A stretch of DNA of 64,000 nt from Aquimarina latercula DSM 2041 (GCF_000430645.1 NZ_KE387187.1:62001-126000); one strand, 5' to 3'; shown: positions 8,429 through 17,494, counted from the stretch's first letter. Notes: generated by a model not told the origin, from the sequence alone. Numbers and translations are program-made.

Positions 8429-9484
8429 CTATAAACTTCCCAAATACTTTAAATGAGACAAATGGGATTTTACACCTCCCAGATATGATGTCTGATTAGG
8501 AATGATATTATTAGTAATCAAAATATTATATAAAACCTTATTTAGTTCCGGATAATAGACATGATGAATATGAGGAAATAGATGATGTGCAATATGATTA
8601 TTAAATCCTCCAAATATGAAATTCGCTATTTTACTAAAAGGATAAAAGTCGTTAGAACTTTTTATCTGATTCATTAACCAAGATGTTTTTATAAAACCAA
8701 AGTTATCCGTTTTAGGATACATCACTCCTTTAATATGATGTGTCATAAAAAAGGTAAATAATAAAAATAAAGACTGTATCAAATGCATCATCATAAACCC
8801 CAAAAGAATCACATACCATTCGTGGTCAGTCAAAAACAATGGTAGTACAATTAAGTACGATATATAAAAAAGCTTTTGACACCAAAAAGAAATTTTATAG
8901 CGTTGAGTTCTTCTCTTTCCTGTGATAGTTTTTCTAAAAAATATTTTAAAATCTTTTATAAATATCCAGAATAATGAATAGGTAGTATATAAAATTGGAG
9001 CATACCAATGCTGATACTTATGAAACCATCTCAAAGAACTTCCGGGAACCACCCTAATAAGATCAGTTATCTCCAAATCTGTATCATACCCTTCTACATT
9101 TGGTGCATGATGATGCGAATGCACATGTCTATCTTTCCAAGCTTCTGCATGAGCACCAACCATTGTATAAAGTAATACAAAACAACTATGATTTAGTTTT
9201 TTACTTTTAAAAATTGTATTGTGAGAAAAATCATGAGCAAAATTAAAAGCGAATAACAATGCAACTAAACCAAATAACACATAAGTCGCTATTAATAGAG
9301 ATGGATTACTTATAGCATAAAGACTTATATATACCATAATAGTTAGAATCATATAAACAAAACCTTTAAAGATGATCCTTTTTTTAAATCGATTCGGACA
9401 GAAATTTAATTTCCTATCAATCTCCTTCTGAATGAAGAGAAATAGTTCTTTGTGAGACGGATTATATACATGTTTAGATTTCAT
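8429..9484 (-). CDS. Membrane fatty acid desaturase (second of two)
   Basis: A 351-residue integral membrane protein with the three histidine boxes of the membrane di-iron desaturase family: HDFSH, HSHHH (within HVHSHHHAPN) and HHLFPHIHH near the C-terminus. Hydrophobic segments lie at about 45-100 and 200-255. These enzymes insert double bonds into acyl chains of lipids using oxygen and an electron donor. The start overlaps the end of the upstream desaturase by 11 bases, so the two are translationally coupled. Position specificity cannot be read from sequence. The last box HHLFPHIHH is like that of acyl-lipid desaturases. Confidence 0.88.
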   Translation of the reverse strand: MKSKHVYNPSHKELFLFIQKEIDRKLNFCPNRFKKRIIFKGFVYMILTIMVYISLYAISNPSLLIATYVLFGLVALLFAFNFAHDFSHNTIFKSKKLNHSCFVLLYTMVGAHAEAWKDRHVHSHHHAPNVEGYDTDLEITDLIRVVPGSSLRWFHKYQHWYAPILYTTYSLFWIFIKDFKIFFRKTITGKRRTQRYKISFWCQKLFYISYLIVLPLFLTDHEWYVILLGFMMMHLIQSLFLLFTFFMTHHIKGVMYPKTDNFGFIKTSWLMNQIKSSNDFYPFSKIANFIFGGFNNHIAHHLFPHIHHVYYPELNKVLYNILITNNIIPNQTSYLGGVKSHLSHLKYLGSL

Positions 9485-10571
9485 AAGACATAGTTTTAAA
9501 TTCTAATTGTGTTCCCATTTTCTTCAGGAATCTAAAATGTGATCGCAACGCTTGACTATATGACATTTCCATATATACGATACCATACTTCTTTGCAACC
9601 TCTCTAAATATTGGCAGTAATTTTATGTAATGTATGTGACATATATTAGGCAATAGATGATGTAATGCATGTGCATTAAAACCACCTAACGTCCAATTTA
9701 AAAAAGTACTATTTACATTATAATCAACAGAAGTACACATCTGTAACTTGGGCCAACTCATAGCAAGCTTTCCTTTAGAATCAGGTTGTGGATGTACTAC
9801 ATAATCCGACAAATGCGATACTCCTAACACTCCGGTAAATAGTATAGATACTAAGAAATGATTTAATAAAAAAGCTACAAAAATATATTCCCATGCAAAC
9901 GGTAATACAATCCCTGGAATGATAATCATATACGTGATATAAGCAATCTTAAAAAAAATAAGTTTAAAAATCTCCCAAGTAGGAATCTTGATCTTTATCG
10001 TTCTACTCGATCTATTAAAAATCATTAAGAATTCTCTAAACAAAAACCAATTCAAAGAATAAAACAGATACAAAAAAGGAACATATAAATACTGAAATCT
10101 ATGATACCATTGTAAATTTTGCTCCGTTGTCATTCGTACTAAAGGGTTATTGAGAACATCAATGTCGCTTCCTTCTATATTGGTATACAAATGATGAGAC
10201 TCATTATGGTTTTTACCCCACACATATGCATTGTTCCCTTGCAGGTTAAAACTTAATTGAAATAGAAGTTTATTCCAGAATTTACTTTTTACAGCTACTC
10301 CGTGCGCAGCATCATGAGAGACATTAAATGCATTTAATAATACTGATATTCCCAAACCAATGTAAAACACAAAGAATGCCCCTAAATCAGATGAAATGAG
10401 CATCAAAAAATAAAACAAAAATACTAGCGAAAAATACATCACTATCTTAAAAACCATCTTTCTGTTTCCTGTTTTATCGATCTGGTTACTTTCAAAATAA
10501 TTTCTAATTCGTTCATTGAGTTCCTTATAAAAATCAGAACCCTCATCTTTAGAAAACTTTATTTTTTTCAT
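9474..10571 (-). CDS. Membrane fatty acid desaturase (first of two)
   Basis: About 365 residues from the ATG at 10571 (MKKIKFSKDEG); a longer frame begins at 10619 but adds an unlikely leader. Three histidine boxes: HDAAH, HNESHH and HALHHLLPNICH. It has the same topology as the neighbour, with hydrophobic pairs at about 40-90 and 200-250, and the two are diverged duplicates sharing the GGFNxHxxHHLxP pattern. It may act with its partner on membrane lipids, for example in cold adaptation; that role is inference. It is probably part of the transcript starting at 11906. Confidence 0.88.
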   Translation of the reverse strand: MKKIKFSKDEGSDFYKELNERIRNYFESNQIDKTGNRKMVFKIVMYFSLVFLFYFLMLISSDLGAFFVFYIGLGISVLLNAFNVSHDAAHGVAVKSKFWNKLLFQLSFNLQGNNAYVWGKNHNESHHLYTNIEGSDIDVLNNPLVRMTTEQNLQWYHRFQYLYVPFLYLFYSLNWFLFREFLMIFNRSSRTIKIKIPTWEIFKLIFFKIAYITYMIIIPGIVLPFAWEYIFVAFLLNHFLVSILFTGVLGVSHLSDYVVHPQPDSKGKLAMSWPKLQMCTSVDYNVNSTFLNWTLGGFNAHALHHLLPNICHIHYIKLLPIFREVAKKYGIVYMEMSYSQALRSHFRFLKKMGTQLEFKTMSYEI

Positions 10572-10725
10572 AATTATTTCTTTAAAAATTAGACATACCA
10601 ATAGTGGCGTGATGATCAAAGGCTATCGCTTTGATATCTCGATTATATTGTAGATATGATATTAATTACTCAGAATTCACACAGAACTAAAGACTTGTCC
10701 TGTGCTCATATTATAAATTTAAATC

Positions 10726-11112
10726 TTACTTTTTCTTTTTAGAAGTAAGATCTTTAAAAACTCCTAGTTGTACTTTTCCTGTTTTCGACAAAAAAATTAA
10801 TAATTGTTGCTTACTAGAACGCACATTTATTTTTTGAGTCCGCCAATGCTTAATAAACGAAAATATTGAAGTAACTCTATTACAAGATGAAACGCTAAAA
10901 ATCCCATCTCTTAGCGTACCTTTTATATATTTATTAATCTTTTGAGTTTCTGATTTCATTAAACTAATCTTCAGGGTTCTATCATCCAGTAGTCTAATGC
11001 GTGTATATAATTTTTCTTTTACTGGAATAAGACCAACCAAGTCTCCAGTAAGTACATAAAAAGCTTCGAATCCATAATCCCCTTCGATGCTTAAGTTGCT
11101 AGTGATATTCAT
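10726..11112 (-). CDS. Hypothetical protein, 128 residues
   Basis: A short protein without signal peptide or membrane segment; it is rich in beta-type stretches and ends with a basic tail (TSKKKK). No family recognised. It starts 2 bases after the stop of the upstream surface-repeat protein (11115-11906), so they are co-transcribed, and is followed 154 bases later by the desaturase pair. It may take part in the same lipid or envelope response, but nothing in the sequence states its role. Confidence 0.6.
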   Translation of the reverse strand: MNITSNLSIEGDYGFEAFYVLTGDLVGLIPVKEKLYTRIRLLDDRTLKISLMKSETQKINKYIKGTLRDGIFSVSSCNRVTSIFSFIKHWRTQKINVRSSKQQLLIFLSKTGKVQLGVFKDLTSKKKK

Positions 11113-11114
11113 AA

Positions 11115-11906
11115 TTAAGATGTTTTTATTTTCACTTTTTTCTTAGAAAATTGCCAGTTGATAAAAGGTAGAGAACGTCTTTCATTTTTGTTCCACAATC
11201 CTATTTGAATTCCTCTAAAATTGTCTGCTTTATTTAAAATTCCGATCTGGATCCCTTCATATTTAGAATGAGTAGTAGTATCATGATTTGATAAACCAAT
11301 CTGGATTCCCTTATAATCATTAGAAGTATTAAATATGCCTAATTGCATTCCTCTACCAAAACGCTCAATATCATTAAACGCTCCTATTTGAACACCTAAA
11401 TAACTATAAGCATAGTTACCTGATAAAGCTATCGATGCTCCTAATCCGTGATAAACTTCATTTCCTAATAACGCAATCGATATCCCATTTTGTTCTTCTA
11501 TAGAATTTGCAATTCCACCAATTGCTATTCCATTCATAACCTGTAAATATTGCCCTATAAAAGCACCAGATATCCCATGAACGGTAATTTCTCCAAGACT
11601 GCCTCCAGAAAAATTAATCCCATATACCTTTTCTAAAAGATCGTCATCATTAGGTCCTCCAGAAAGATATGATTTTGGTGCAATTGGATAAAGAATTCCT
11701 AAACCCGGCGCTTCCAATTTCATACCATATGTTCTTGTTAAGGTAGTATCTCCTAGCAAGTCTTTTGGAGCAACTCCTAGTGAAAGTCCTATTATATCTG
11801 TGTTTTTAGAATGATAGGTCCAAGCTCCAACATATTTCTTACGTTGCTGACTAAAAGAAGACAGAGAAATCAATAATACTAATGTTATTACAATGCTATT
11901 CTTCAT
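11115..11906 (-). CDS. Secreted protein with LA_2272-type surface repeats
   Basis: A 263-residue protein with a signal peptide (cleavage near residue 20 after SSFSQ). The C-terminal half contains repeated short units of the type GIQIGxxN (YKGIQIGLSN, YEGIQIGILN, FRGIQIGLWN), with related glycine-rich units earlier (GIAIGGIAN, GISIALLGN). This pattern is seen in LA_2272 surface repeat proteins and predicts a beta-solenoid or a barrel at the surface. It is the first gene of a probable operon with the 128-residue protein and possibly the desaturases, driven by a promoter with paired operators. Confidence 0.7.
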   Translation of the reverse strand: MKNSIVITLVLLISLSSFSQQRKKYVGAWTYHSKNTDIIGLSLGVAPKDLLGDTTLTRTYGMKLEAPGLGILYPIAPKSYLSGGPNDDDLLEKVYGINFSGGSLGEITVHGISGAFIGQYLQVMNGIAIGGIANSIEEQNGISIALLGNEVYHGLGASIALSGNYAYSYLGVQIGAFNDIERFGRGMQLGIFNTSNDYKGIQIGLSNHDTTTHSKYEGIQIGILNKADNFRGIQIGLWNKNERRSLPFINWQFSKKKVKIKTS

Positions 11907-11934
11907 TTTTCTTGTTTTTAAAAATTCAACAAGT

Positions 11935-12009
11935 CAAAACTATTGTGATAATTACAAGACCAAAAGTGATAAATGCGAATAGAAATTTATTTTTTTGCGA
12001 TTATCACAA
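11935..12009 (-). promoter_or_regulatory. Promoter of the surface-repeat operon with three operator copies
   Basis: Minus strand: -7 element TAGTTTTG at 11942-11935. A degenerate operator at 11964-11978 (clear half-site GTGATAA) is centred 32.5 bp upstream of the -7 centre and a good one, TTGCGATTATCACAA (11995-12009), is exactly 31 bp further. A third, TTGTGATAATTACAA (11943-11957), directly abuts the -7 element, a position that would block RNA polymerase; it may provide repression at high regulator level. Confidence 0.7.
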
Positions 12010-12042
12010 AACATAAAGAGCTTATTTTCTTATTTGCGAAAA

Positions 12043-12117
12043 AAGTGATAATCACAAGCTGATGTTTTATTATTTGCGAAAAACGCAAAATTAACTTATT
12101 TTTCTACGTTACTTTTC
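12043..12117 (+). promoter_or_regulatory. Promoter of the HTH regulator gene with paired operators
   Basis: Distal operator AAGTGATAATCACAA (12043-12057), proximal operator TTGCGAAAAACGCAA (12074-12088), centre spacing 31 bp; -7 element TACTTTTC (12110-12117) is centred 32.5 bp downstream of the proximal operator. It mirrors the minus-strand promoters and so points to autoregulation. Confidence 0.75.
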
Positions 12118-12154
12118 CACATCGGAACATCATCAATCTTATTAAAATTAAAAA

Positions 12155-13123
12155 ATGATACAGGAAAACTTCTTAGAACTTATAAAAAAACAAATCAATT
12201 CTAAAAATTCTCTTATTGATGAAGTAGCTACCGCATTGGACATTAGTTATGATGCCGCTCACAGAAGAATCAGTAAAAAAAGTAAATTATCATTAGAAGA
12301 AGGAGTTACATTAGCTAAATACTTCAGTTTATCAATAGATCAGCTATTCTCTAGTGAAGATGAACATATAGTGGCTGTAAAAAAGACAGCTCCCGTTCAG
12401 GATATGGAAAGTCTTCTTGCCTATTATGAAAATTCATATAACTCCTTATCACCTCTTATAAACAATAAGGATGTAGAAATGATTTATTCTGCTAAGGATT
12501 TGCCTATTTTTTATACATCTGACGACAATTTGCTTTCTAAATTTAAAATGTATGTCTGGTTAAAAATAATGGATTCTGATCTTGGTGATGTTAGATTTAC
12601 GGGGTTTAATCCGTCTTTATCACTTTTAGAAGCTGCAAAACGCTTAGGTAATATGTACAACGACCTAAACTCTGTAGAGATATGGGATATTACCACTATA
12701 AATAGTACATTAAAACAAATACACTTTTATTTTGAATCGAATTCACTTAGTTCTAAGGATGCCTTAGAAATATGTGATGACCTTCAGAAATTGATTCAAA
12801 GAATTTCTAAAAAAATAATTGATCAAAAAGATAACTTTAAATTCTATTATAATGAGTTATTACTAATGAACAATCGTGTATTAGTAAAAACACCTACCGA
12901 AACATCATTATATGTTCCTTTCACTATCCTTTCATATTATAGAACCAATGATGTGATTACCTGTAATCAAGCAGAACATTTTTTGAATATACAAATGGAT
13001 GGTTCTAAACTTTTAAGCACGGCTGGCGAAAAGGAAAGAAATCTATTTTTTAATAAAATGTATAAAAAAATAGATGCACTCCGATCCCTTATAGCAGCTA
13101 AAAATGTATTAGAATTCGAATAA
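12155..13123 (+). CDS. HTH transcriptional regulator, BetR-like
   Basis: A 322-residue cytoplasmic protein. Residues about 5-65 form a phage-repressor type helix-turn-helix (SLIDEVATALDISYDAAHRRISKKSKLSLEEG), similar to the BetR-type N-terminal domains frequent in Flavobacteriaceae. The C-terminal 250 residues are helical and of unknown function, perhaps sensing. The gene is divergent from the envelope/desaturase cluster, and its own promoter and three minus-strand promoters carry the same paired palindrome. It is therefore the likely binder, with an activator-type position near -40 and -71. Binding is inferred from context. Confidence 0.75.
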   Translation: MIQENFLELIKKQINSKNSLIDEVATALDISYDAAHRRISKKSKLSLEEGVTLAKYFSLSIDQLFSSEDEHIVAVKKTAPVQDMESLLAYYENSYNSLSPLINNKDVEMIYSAKDLPIFYTSDDNLLSKFKMYVWLKIMDSDLGDVRFTGFNPSLSLLEAAKRLGNMYNDLNSVEIWDITTINSTLKQIHFYFESNSLSSKDALEICDDLQKLIQRISKKIIDQKDNFKFYYNELLLMNNRVLVKTPTETSLYVPFTILSYYRTNDVITCNQAEHFLNIQMDGSKLLSTAGEKERNLFFNKMYKKIDALRSLIAAKNVLEFE

Positions 13124-13298
13124 AAATGTAAATATTTAGGTTCTCATGCGACCAAAAATTAAAGTCATTTTATATAATACAATAAGGCTTTGAAAAAATA
13201 ATTTTACTTTTTTGTAACATTTTCGTAACAACATACGTATAATAAATAAAAAGCAAAGCCCTAAAGTATTCACTAATAAAATTTCAAGGATAACATAG

Positions 13299-14162
13299 AT
13301 GAGACAACTTAAGATTACGAAGCAGGTAACGAATCGTGAGACTGCATCGCTGGACAAGTATTTGCAAGAAATAGGAAAAGTAGATCTTATTACTGCAGAT
13401 GAAGAGGTAGAATTAGCTCAGCGAATAAAAGCTGGAGATGAGAGAGCCCTTGAAAAATTAACCAAAGCGAATTTGCGATTTGTTGTATCTGTTGCAAAAC
13501 AATATCAAAATCAAGGACTTACTTTACCAGATTTAATAAATGAAGGTAATTTAGGATTGATTAAAGCGGCTAAACGTTTTGATGAAACAAGAGGTTTTAA
13601 GTTCATTTCGTATGCAGTATGGTGGATTCGTCAATCTATCTTACAAGCTTTAGCCGAACAGTCTCGTATTGTTCGTTTACCATTGAACAAGATTGGTTCT
13701 ATTAACAAAATTAATAAAACATACGCTTTTCTAGAGCAATCTCACGAACGTCCACCAAGTGCCGAAGAGATTGCGAAAGAACTTGATATGACTATTAATG
13801 ACGTAAAAGAGTCTATGAAAAACTCTGGCCGTCATGTAAGTATGGATGCTCCTTTAGTAGAAGGAGAAGATTCTAATCTTTATGATGTATTAAATTCTGG
13901 AGAATCTCCAAATCCTGATAGATCATTATTACACGAATCACTTCGTACCGAGATTGAAAGAGCTCTAGAAACACTTACACCAAGGGAAGCTGATGTAATC
14001 CGTTTATACTTCGGTCTTGGAGATCAACATCCTATGACACTAGAAGAAATTGGAGAAACTTTTGACCTAACACGTGAGCGTGTTCGTCAAATTAAAGAAA
14101 AAGCTATTCGTAGATTAAAACATACATCTCGTAGTAAAATATTAAAAACTTATTTAGGATAA
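13299..14162 (+). CDS. rpoD: Primary RNA polymerase sigma factor (sigma-70/RpoD)
   Basis: A 287-residue sigma factor that directs RNA polymerase to the main promoters. Regions 1.2 (ETASLDKYLQEIGKVDLIT), 2 (GDERALEKLTKANLRFVVSVAKQY, and YAVWWIRQSILQAL), 3 (AEEIAKELDMTINDVKE) and 4.2 (TLEEIGETFDLTRERVRQIKEKAIRRL) are all present. Region 1.1 is absent, as normal for the Bacteroidota primary sigma, which recognises TTG-N19-TANNTTTG. It is a single gene with its own terminator. Confidence 0.96.
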   Translation: MRQLKITKQVTNRETASLDKYLQEIGKVDLITADEEVELAQRIKAGDERALEKLTKANLRFVVSVAKQYQNQGLTLPDLINEGNLGLIKAAKRFDETRGFKFISYAVWWIRQSILQALAEQSRIVRLPLNKIGSINKINKTYAFLEQSHERPPSAEEIAKELDMTINDVKESMKNSGRHVSMDAPLVEGEDSNLYDVLNSGESPNPDRSLLHESLRTEIERALETLTPREADVIRLYFGLGDQHPMTLEEIGETFDLTRERVRQIKEKAIRRLKHTSRSKILKTYLG

Positions 14163-14231
14163 CTTTTTATTTCCTAAATTGCGATTACAAACAGTTTATA
14201 ACATAACTGTTCGTTTTTTGATTGATGAATG

Positions 14232-14260
14232 ACCTCCGGCTGATTACCGGAGGTTTTTTC
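14232..14260 (+). terminator. Terminator after rpoD
   Basis: ACCTCCGG (14232-14239) pairs with CCGGAGGT (14247-14254) over a 7-base loop, then TTTTTT. Confidence 0.88.
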
Positions 14261-14351
14261 ATATAAATATCTTCTTGAAAATTTTAAAAAAAATATTTCC
14301 CCACTTTCTTAAAATTAAAAAAAGAGTATCTTTAAGAAAGATTCGTATCAA

Positions 14352-14759
14352 ATGTGGCAAACTATTAGTTATGTAAGTACTGTTGATCCTTCATTAAATG
14401 ATGATGATATGGAAAAATTATTTGAGTTTGTTAAATTGAAAAACAATGATCTCGAAATTACTGGCATTCTAATGTATTCTGATGGAAATTTTCTACAAGT
14501 TCTAGAAGGAAAGAAAGATGTAATTGACTCTTTATTCAATAAAATAAAACAGGATTCTAGACATTATAATATCATAAAAATCTTTGATCGAGCTATTGTT
14601 AATCCTTGTTTTTCTAAGTATCATTCTAATTTCACAGTTGTAGGGGAATCCTATGATCACAGTGAACTTCAGACTTTTCTAAGAGTAGAGAAATCTTATA
14701 ACCCAGATAATTATAAAAGCATTTCTTATCTAGCTAACAAATTTATGAAACTTTCTTAA
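14352..14759 (+). CDS. BLUF-domain blue-light sensor (first of three)
   Basis: A 135-residue single-domain protein. The flavin-binding BLUF fold covers about residues 1-95. Key photochemical residues are visible: Tyr in TISYVST, Asn in the segment before EITGIL (as AppA Asn45) and Gln in FLQVLEG (as AppA Gln63). The 35-residue tail ending SISYLANKFMKLS has no output domain; such short BLUF proteins signal by protein-protein contact. A TATCTTTA element ends 17 bases before the ATG, so it has its own promoter. The two following genes are tandem paralogues. Confidence 0.92.
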   Translation: MWQTISYVSTVDPSLNDDDMEKLFEFVKLKNNDLEITGILMYSDGNFLQVLEGKKDVIDSLFNKIKQDSRHYNIIKIFDRAIVNPCFSKYHSNFTVVGESYDHSELQTFLRVEKSYNPDNYKSISYLANKFMKLS

Positions 14760-14883
14760 ACAATTTCTATTACTTAAGGATCGTATAAGAAAAATAACAA
14801 GTTTTATAAACAAAAGTTAAAAAATAAATTTAACAGAAAAATTCCCTTTAAAAAATGTAACTTTAAGATATAACCCAATCATT

Positions 14884-15288
14884 ATGTTGTATACCATTTC
14901 TTATGTAAGTACATCTGCAGAACTTTCCGATTTTCAAATCAATGAGCTATTGCACATAACAAAATTAAAAAATGAAGACCTCGGTATCACTGGCATTTTA
15001 ATGTACTCTGATCAAAACTTTTTCCAAATTATTGAAGGGCAAAAAAAAGTCATCAAAAGTCTTTATCAAAAAATAGAAAAAGATATACGTCACTTTAATC
15101 TAATTAGAATATTAGATAGATCCATTAACATTCCATCATTTACCAGTTTTCAAAGTACATATACTATAGTAAATCGAGAAAAGGATTATTCGGATTTACA
15201 GCAATTTTTAGAAATAGAAAAAAATTACAACCCCAAAAACTTCAAAAATATATCATATCTAGTCAATAAATTTATGAAGCTTACCTGA
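14884..15288 (+). CDS. BLUF-domain blue-light sensor (second of three)
   Basis: A 134-residue paralogue of its neighbours. Tyr (TISYVST), Asn (NEDLGITG) and Gln (FFQIIEG) of the flavin site are all kept, so it should be photoactive. The tail ends in ISYLVNKFMKLT, again without an effector domain. It begins with LYTISY instead of WQTISY. TAACTTTA ends 18 bases before its ATG, so it appears to have a separate promoter despite the short gap to the first copy. Confidence 0.92.
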   Translation: MLYTISYVSTSAELSDFQINELLHITKLKNEDLGITGILMYSDQNFFQIIEGQKKVIKSLYQKIEKDIRHFNLIRILDRSINIPSFTSFQSTYTIVNREKDYSDLQQFLEIEKNYNPKNFKNISYLVNKFMKLT

Positions 15289-15399
15289 TAATATACTCTG
15301 GTAATCAACTTCACCCCATTGAAGTATTAAATATTTTTTTTAAAGATTAGGGATAACTCCCTATAATTAATGTTAAATTTAATAAACACTATTTCAATT

Positions 15400-15807
15400 A
15401 TGTGGCAGACCATAAGTTATGTTAGTACCGCTAGCCGATTCTTAACCAACTCTGATGTTAATGAACTATTCGAGTACGTAAAGGTTAATAATAACCGTTT
15501 AAAAATCACTGGAATTCTGATGTATTCTGATGGTAATTTTTTTCAAATTCTTGAAGGCGAAAAAAAACTTATACACGATTTGTTTAAAAAAATACTACTC
15601 GATTCTCGACATTATGATATCATCAAAATTTTTGATCATGAAATGACTAAACCTTCATTCTCAAAATACAACTCCAACTTTTCGACAATTAATAAAAGGT
15701 CAGAACATTCAGAATTACAGCAGTTCTTAGAAAAAGAAAAATCTAATAATCCCGAAACTTTTAAAAGCATATCTTATTTAACAAATAAATTTATGCAGCT
15801 TTCTTAG
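15400..15807 (+). CDS. BLUF-domain blue-light sensor (third of three)
   Basis: A 135-residue paralogue. The start at 15400 is chosen over an in-frame ATG at 15370 because MWQTISYVST then aligns with copy one and because TAAATTTA (15374-15381) ends 18 bases before it, exactly like the other two copies. Tyr, Asn (NNRLKITG) and Gln (FFQILEG) are conserved. The tail is the same conserved helix. Three tandem photoreceptors in about 1.5 kb are unusual; partners cannot be read from context. Confidence 0.92.
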   Translation: MWQTISYVSTASRFLTNSDVNELFEYVKVNNNRLKITGILMYSDGNFFQILEGEKKLIHDLFKKILLDSRHYDIIKIFDHEMTKPSFSKYNSNFSTINKRSEHSELQQFLEKEKSNNPETFKSISYLTNKFMQLS

Positions 15808-15830
15808 TCTGGATTTCAAAACTTTAATAG

Positions 15831-15838
15831 TATTTTTG
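15831..15838 (+). promoter_or_regulatory. Probable -7 element of the rpe promoter
   Basis: TATTTTTG matches TANNTTTG and lies 19 bases before the rpe ATG at 15858. Confidence 0.55.
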
Positions 15839-15857
15839 CGGAAAACAACACAATTTT

Positions 15858-16517
15858 ATGTCTTCAAAATTAATTGCCCCTTCCGTACTAGCTGCCGATT
15901 TTGCTAATTTACAGCGTGATGTAGAAATGATCAACAACAGTGATGCCGATTGGTTTCATATTGATATCATGGATGGAGTTTTTGTCCCGAACATCTCTTT
16001 TGGGATGCCAGTATTAAGAGATATTGCAAAACATGCAACAAAAACTATTGATGTACATTTAATGATTGTTGATCCAGACAGGTATATAAAAACCTTTGCT
16101 GATTTAGGAAGTAATATACTTACCGTTCATTATGAAGCTTGCACACACCTTCACAGAACGTTACAAGCTATAAAAGCTGAAGGAATGAAAGCCGGTGTCG
16201 CAATAAATCCACATACCAATGTAAGCTTACTAGAAGATACTATCAAAGATATTGATTTAGTATGTATTATGAGCGTAAACCCTGGTTTTGGTGGACAGTC
16301 ATTTATAGAAAATACTTACAAAAAAGTAAAACAACTTAAAGAAATCATTGATCGTAATAATGCACAAACAATGATCGAAATAGATGGAGGTGTGACGAAC
16401 AAAAATGCTAAACAACTTATAGAAGCAGGTGCTGATGTTCTTGTAGCTGGAAGTTATGTATTTAAAAGTGAAGATCCAATCCAAACCATTACAGGATTGA
16501 AAGAAATGATTGCTTAA
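15858..16517 (+). CDS. rpe: Ribulose-phosphate 3-epimerase
   Basis: A 219-residue TIM-barrel enzyme of normal family length, interconverting ribulose 5-phosphate and xylulose 5-phosphate in the pentose phosphate pathway. Signatures: APSVLAADFANL at the N-terminus, HIDIMDGVFVPNISFG with metal-binding His and Asp, VHLMIVDPD, SVNPGFGGQSF and EIDGGV. The stop overlaps the ATG of the next gene by one base (TAATG), so it is co-transcribed with the YpdA-like reductase. Confidence 0.97.
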   Translation: MSSKLIAPSVLAADFANLQRDVEMINNSDADWFHIDIMDGVFVPNISFGMPVLRDIAKHATKTIDVHLMIVDPDRYIKTFADLGSNILTVHYEACTHLHRTLQAIKAEGMKAGVAINPHTNVSLLEDTIKDIDLVCIMSVNPGFGGQSFIENTYKKVKQLKEIIDRNNAQTMIEIDGGVTNKNAKQLIEAGADVLVAGSYVFKSEDPIQTITGLKEMIA

Positions 16518-17494
16518 TGAAACATTATGATCTTATAGTAATTGGTGGTGGTCCAATAGGTATTGCCTGTGGACTAGAAGCGAAAAAAAATGGGTTAGAT
16601 TATCTCATTATTGAAAAGGGGCCAATAGTAAATTCTCTTTTTAACTACCCAATTAATATGCAGTTTTTTTCTTCTTCAGAAAAACTAGAGATCGATGGAA
16701 TTCCTTTTATAAGTAATGAAGCTAAACCTAAAAGAAATGAAGCTTTAGAATATTATCGAAGAATTGTAACTTCTAATGATATAAATATTCATCTTTTTGA
16801 AAAAGTAAATACCGTAAAGAAAGAGAATAAAACGTTTTTTATAGACACCGAAAAACAGAACTATACAGCAAATCAAGTTATTGTTGCAACTGGTTTTTAT
16901 GATATTCCTAATACAATTAATGTTCCGGGAGAAGATTTACCAAAAGTGTCTCACTATTATAAAGACCCACATTTTTTCGCAAAACAAAAATTAGTCGTTG
17001 TTGGTGCTAGTAATTCTGCAGTGGATGCCGCTTTAGAGTGCTATCGGAAAGGTGCTGATGTAACCATGATTATACGATCACCAGAAATCGGAAATAGAGT
17101 AAAATACTGGGTAAAACCTGATATTGAAAATAGGATTTCCGAAGGGAGTATTAATGTCTTTTTTAATAGTACGGTAAACGAAATATTGCCTCAACATATC
17201 ATTATAAATACACCCGAAGAAAAAGTTCGTATCCCAAATGATTATGTCTTAGCATTAACAGGATATACTCCAAATTTTGATTTTCTACAGAAAATTGGAA
17301 TCCAGCTTTCTGATGATGAGAAAAAACATCCTAAATATGATGACCAAACTATGGAATCAAACATTAGTGGATTATATTTAGCTGGTGTTATCTGTGGAGG
17401 AATGGATACTCATGTTTGGTTTATAGAAAACTCCAGAATACATGCAAAAACTATTATAAAACATATCATTTCTAATCAATCAAGTGTTTCATAA
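16517..17494 (+). CDS. YpdA-family NAD(P)H-dependent disulfide reductase
   Basis: A 325-residue FAD/NAD(P)-binding flavoprotein. The FAD motif GGGPIGIACGLEA is at residues about 9-21 and the second nucleotide motif VVGASNSAVDAALEC near 160-175. It lacks the CxxC redox pair of thioredoxin reductase, as YpdA proteins do. In Firmicutes YpdA reduces bacillithiol disulfide; Bacteroidota also carry this family, and the same substrate class is an inference here. It overlaps rpe upstream and the DinB gene downstream by 11 bases. Confidence 0.88.
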   Translation: MKHYDLIVIGGGPIGIACGLEAKKNGLDYLIIEKGPIVNSLFNYPINMQFFSSSEKLEIDGIPFISNEAKPKRNEALEYYRRIVTSNDINIHLFEKVNTVKKENKTFFIDTEKQNYTANQVIVATGFYDIPNTINVPGEDLPKVSHYYKDPHFFAKQKLVVVGASNSAVDAALECYRKGADVTMIIRSPEIGNRVKYWVKPDIENRISEGSINVFFNSTVNEILPQHIIINTPEEKVRIPNDYVLALTGYTPNFDFLQKIGIQLSDDEKKHPKYDDQTMESNISGLYLAGVICGGMDTHVWFIENSRIHAKTIIKHIISNQSSVS

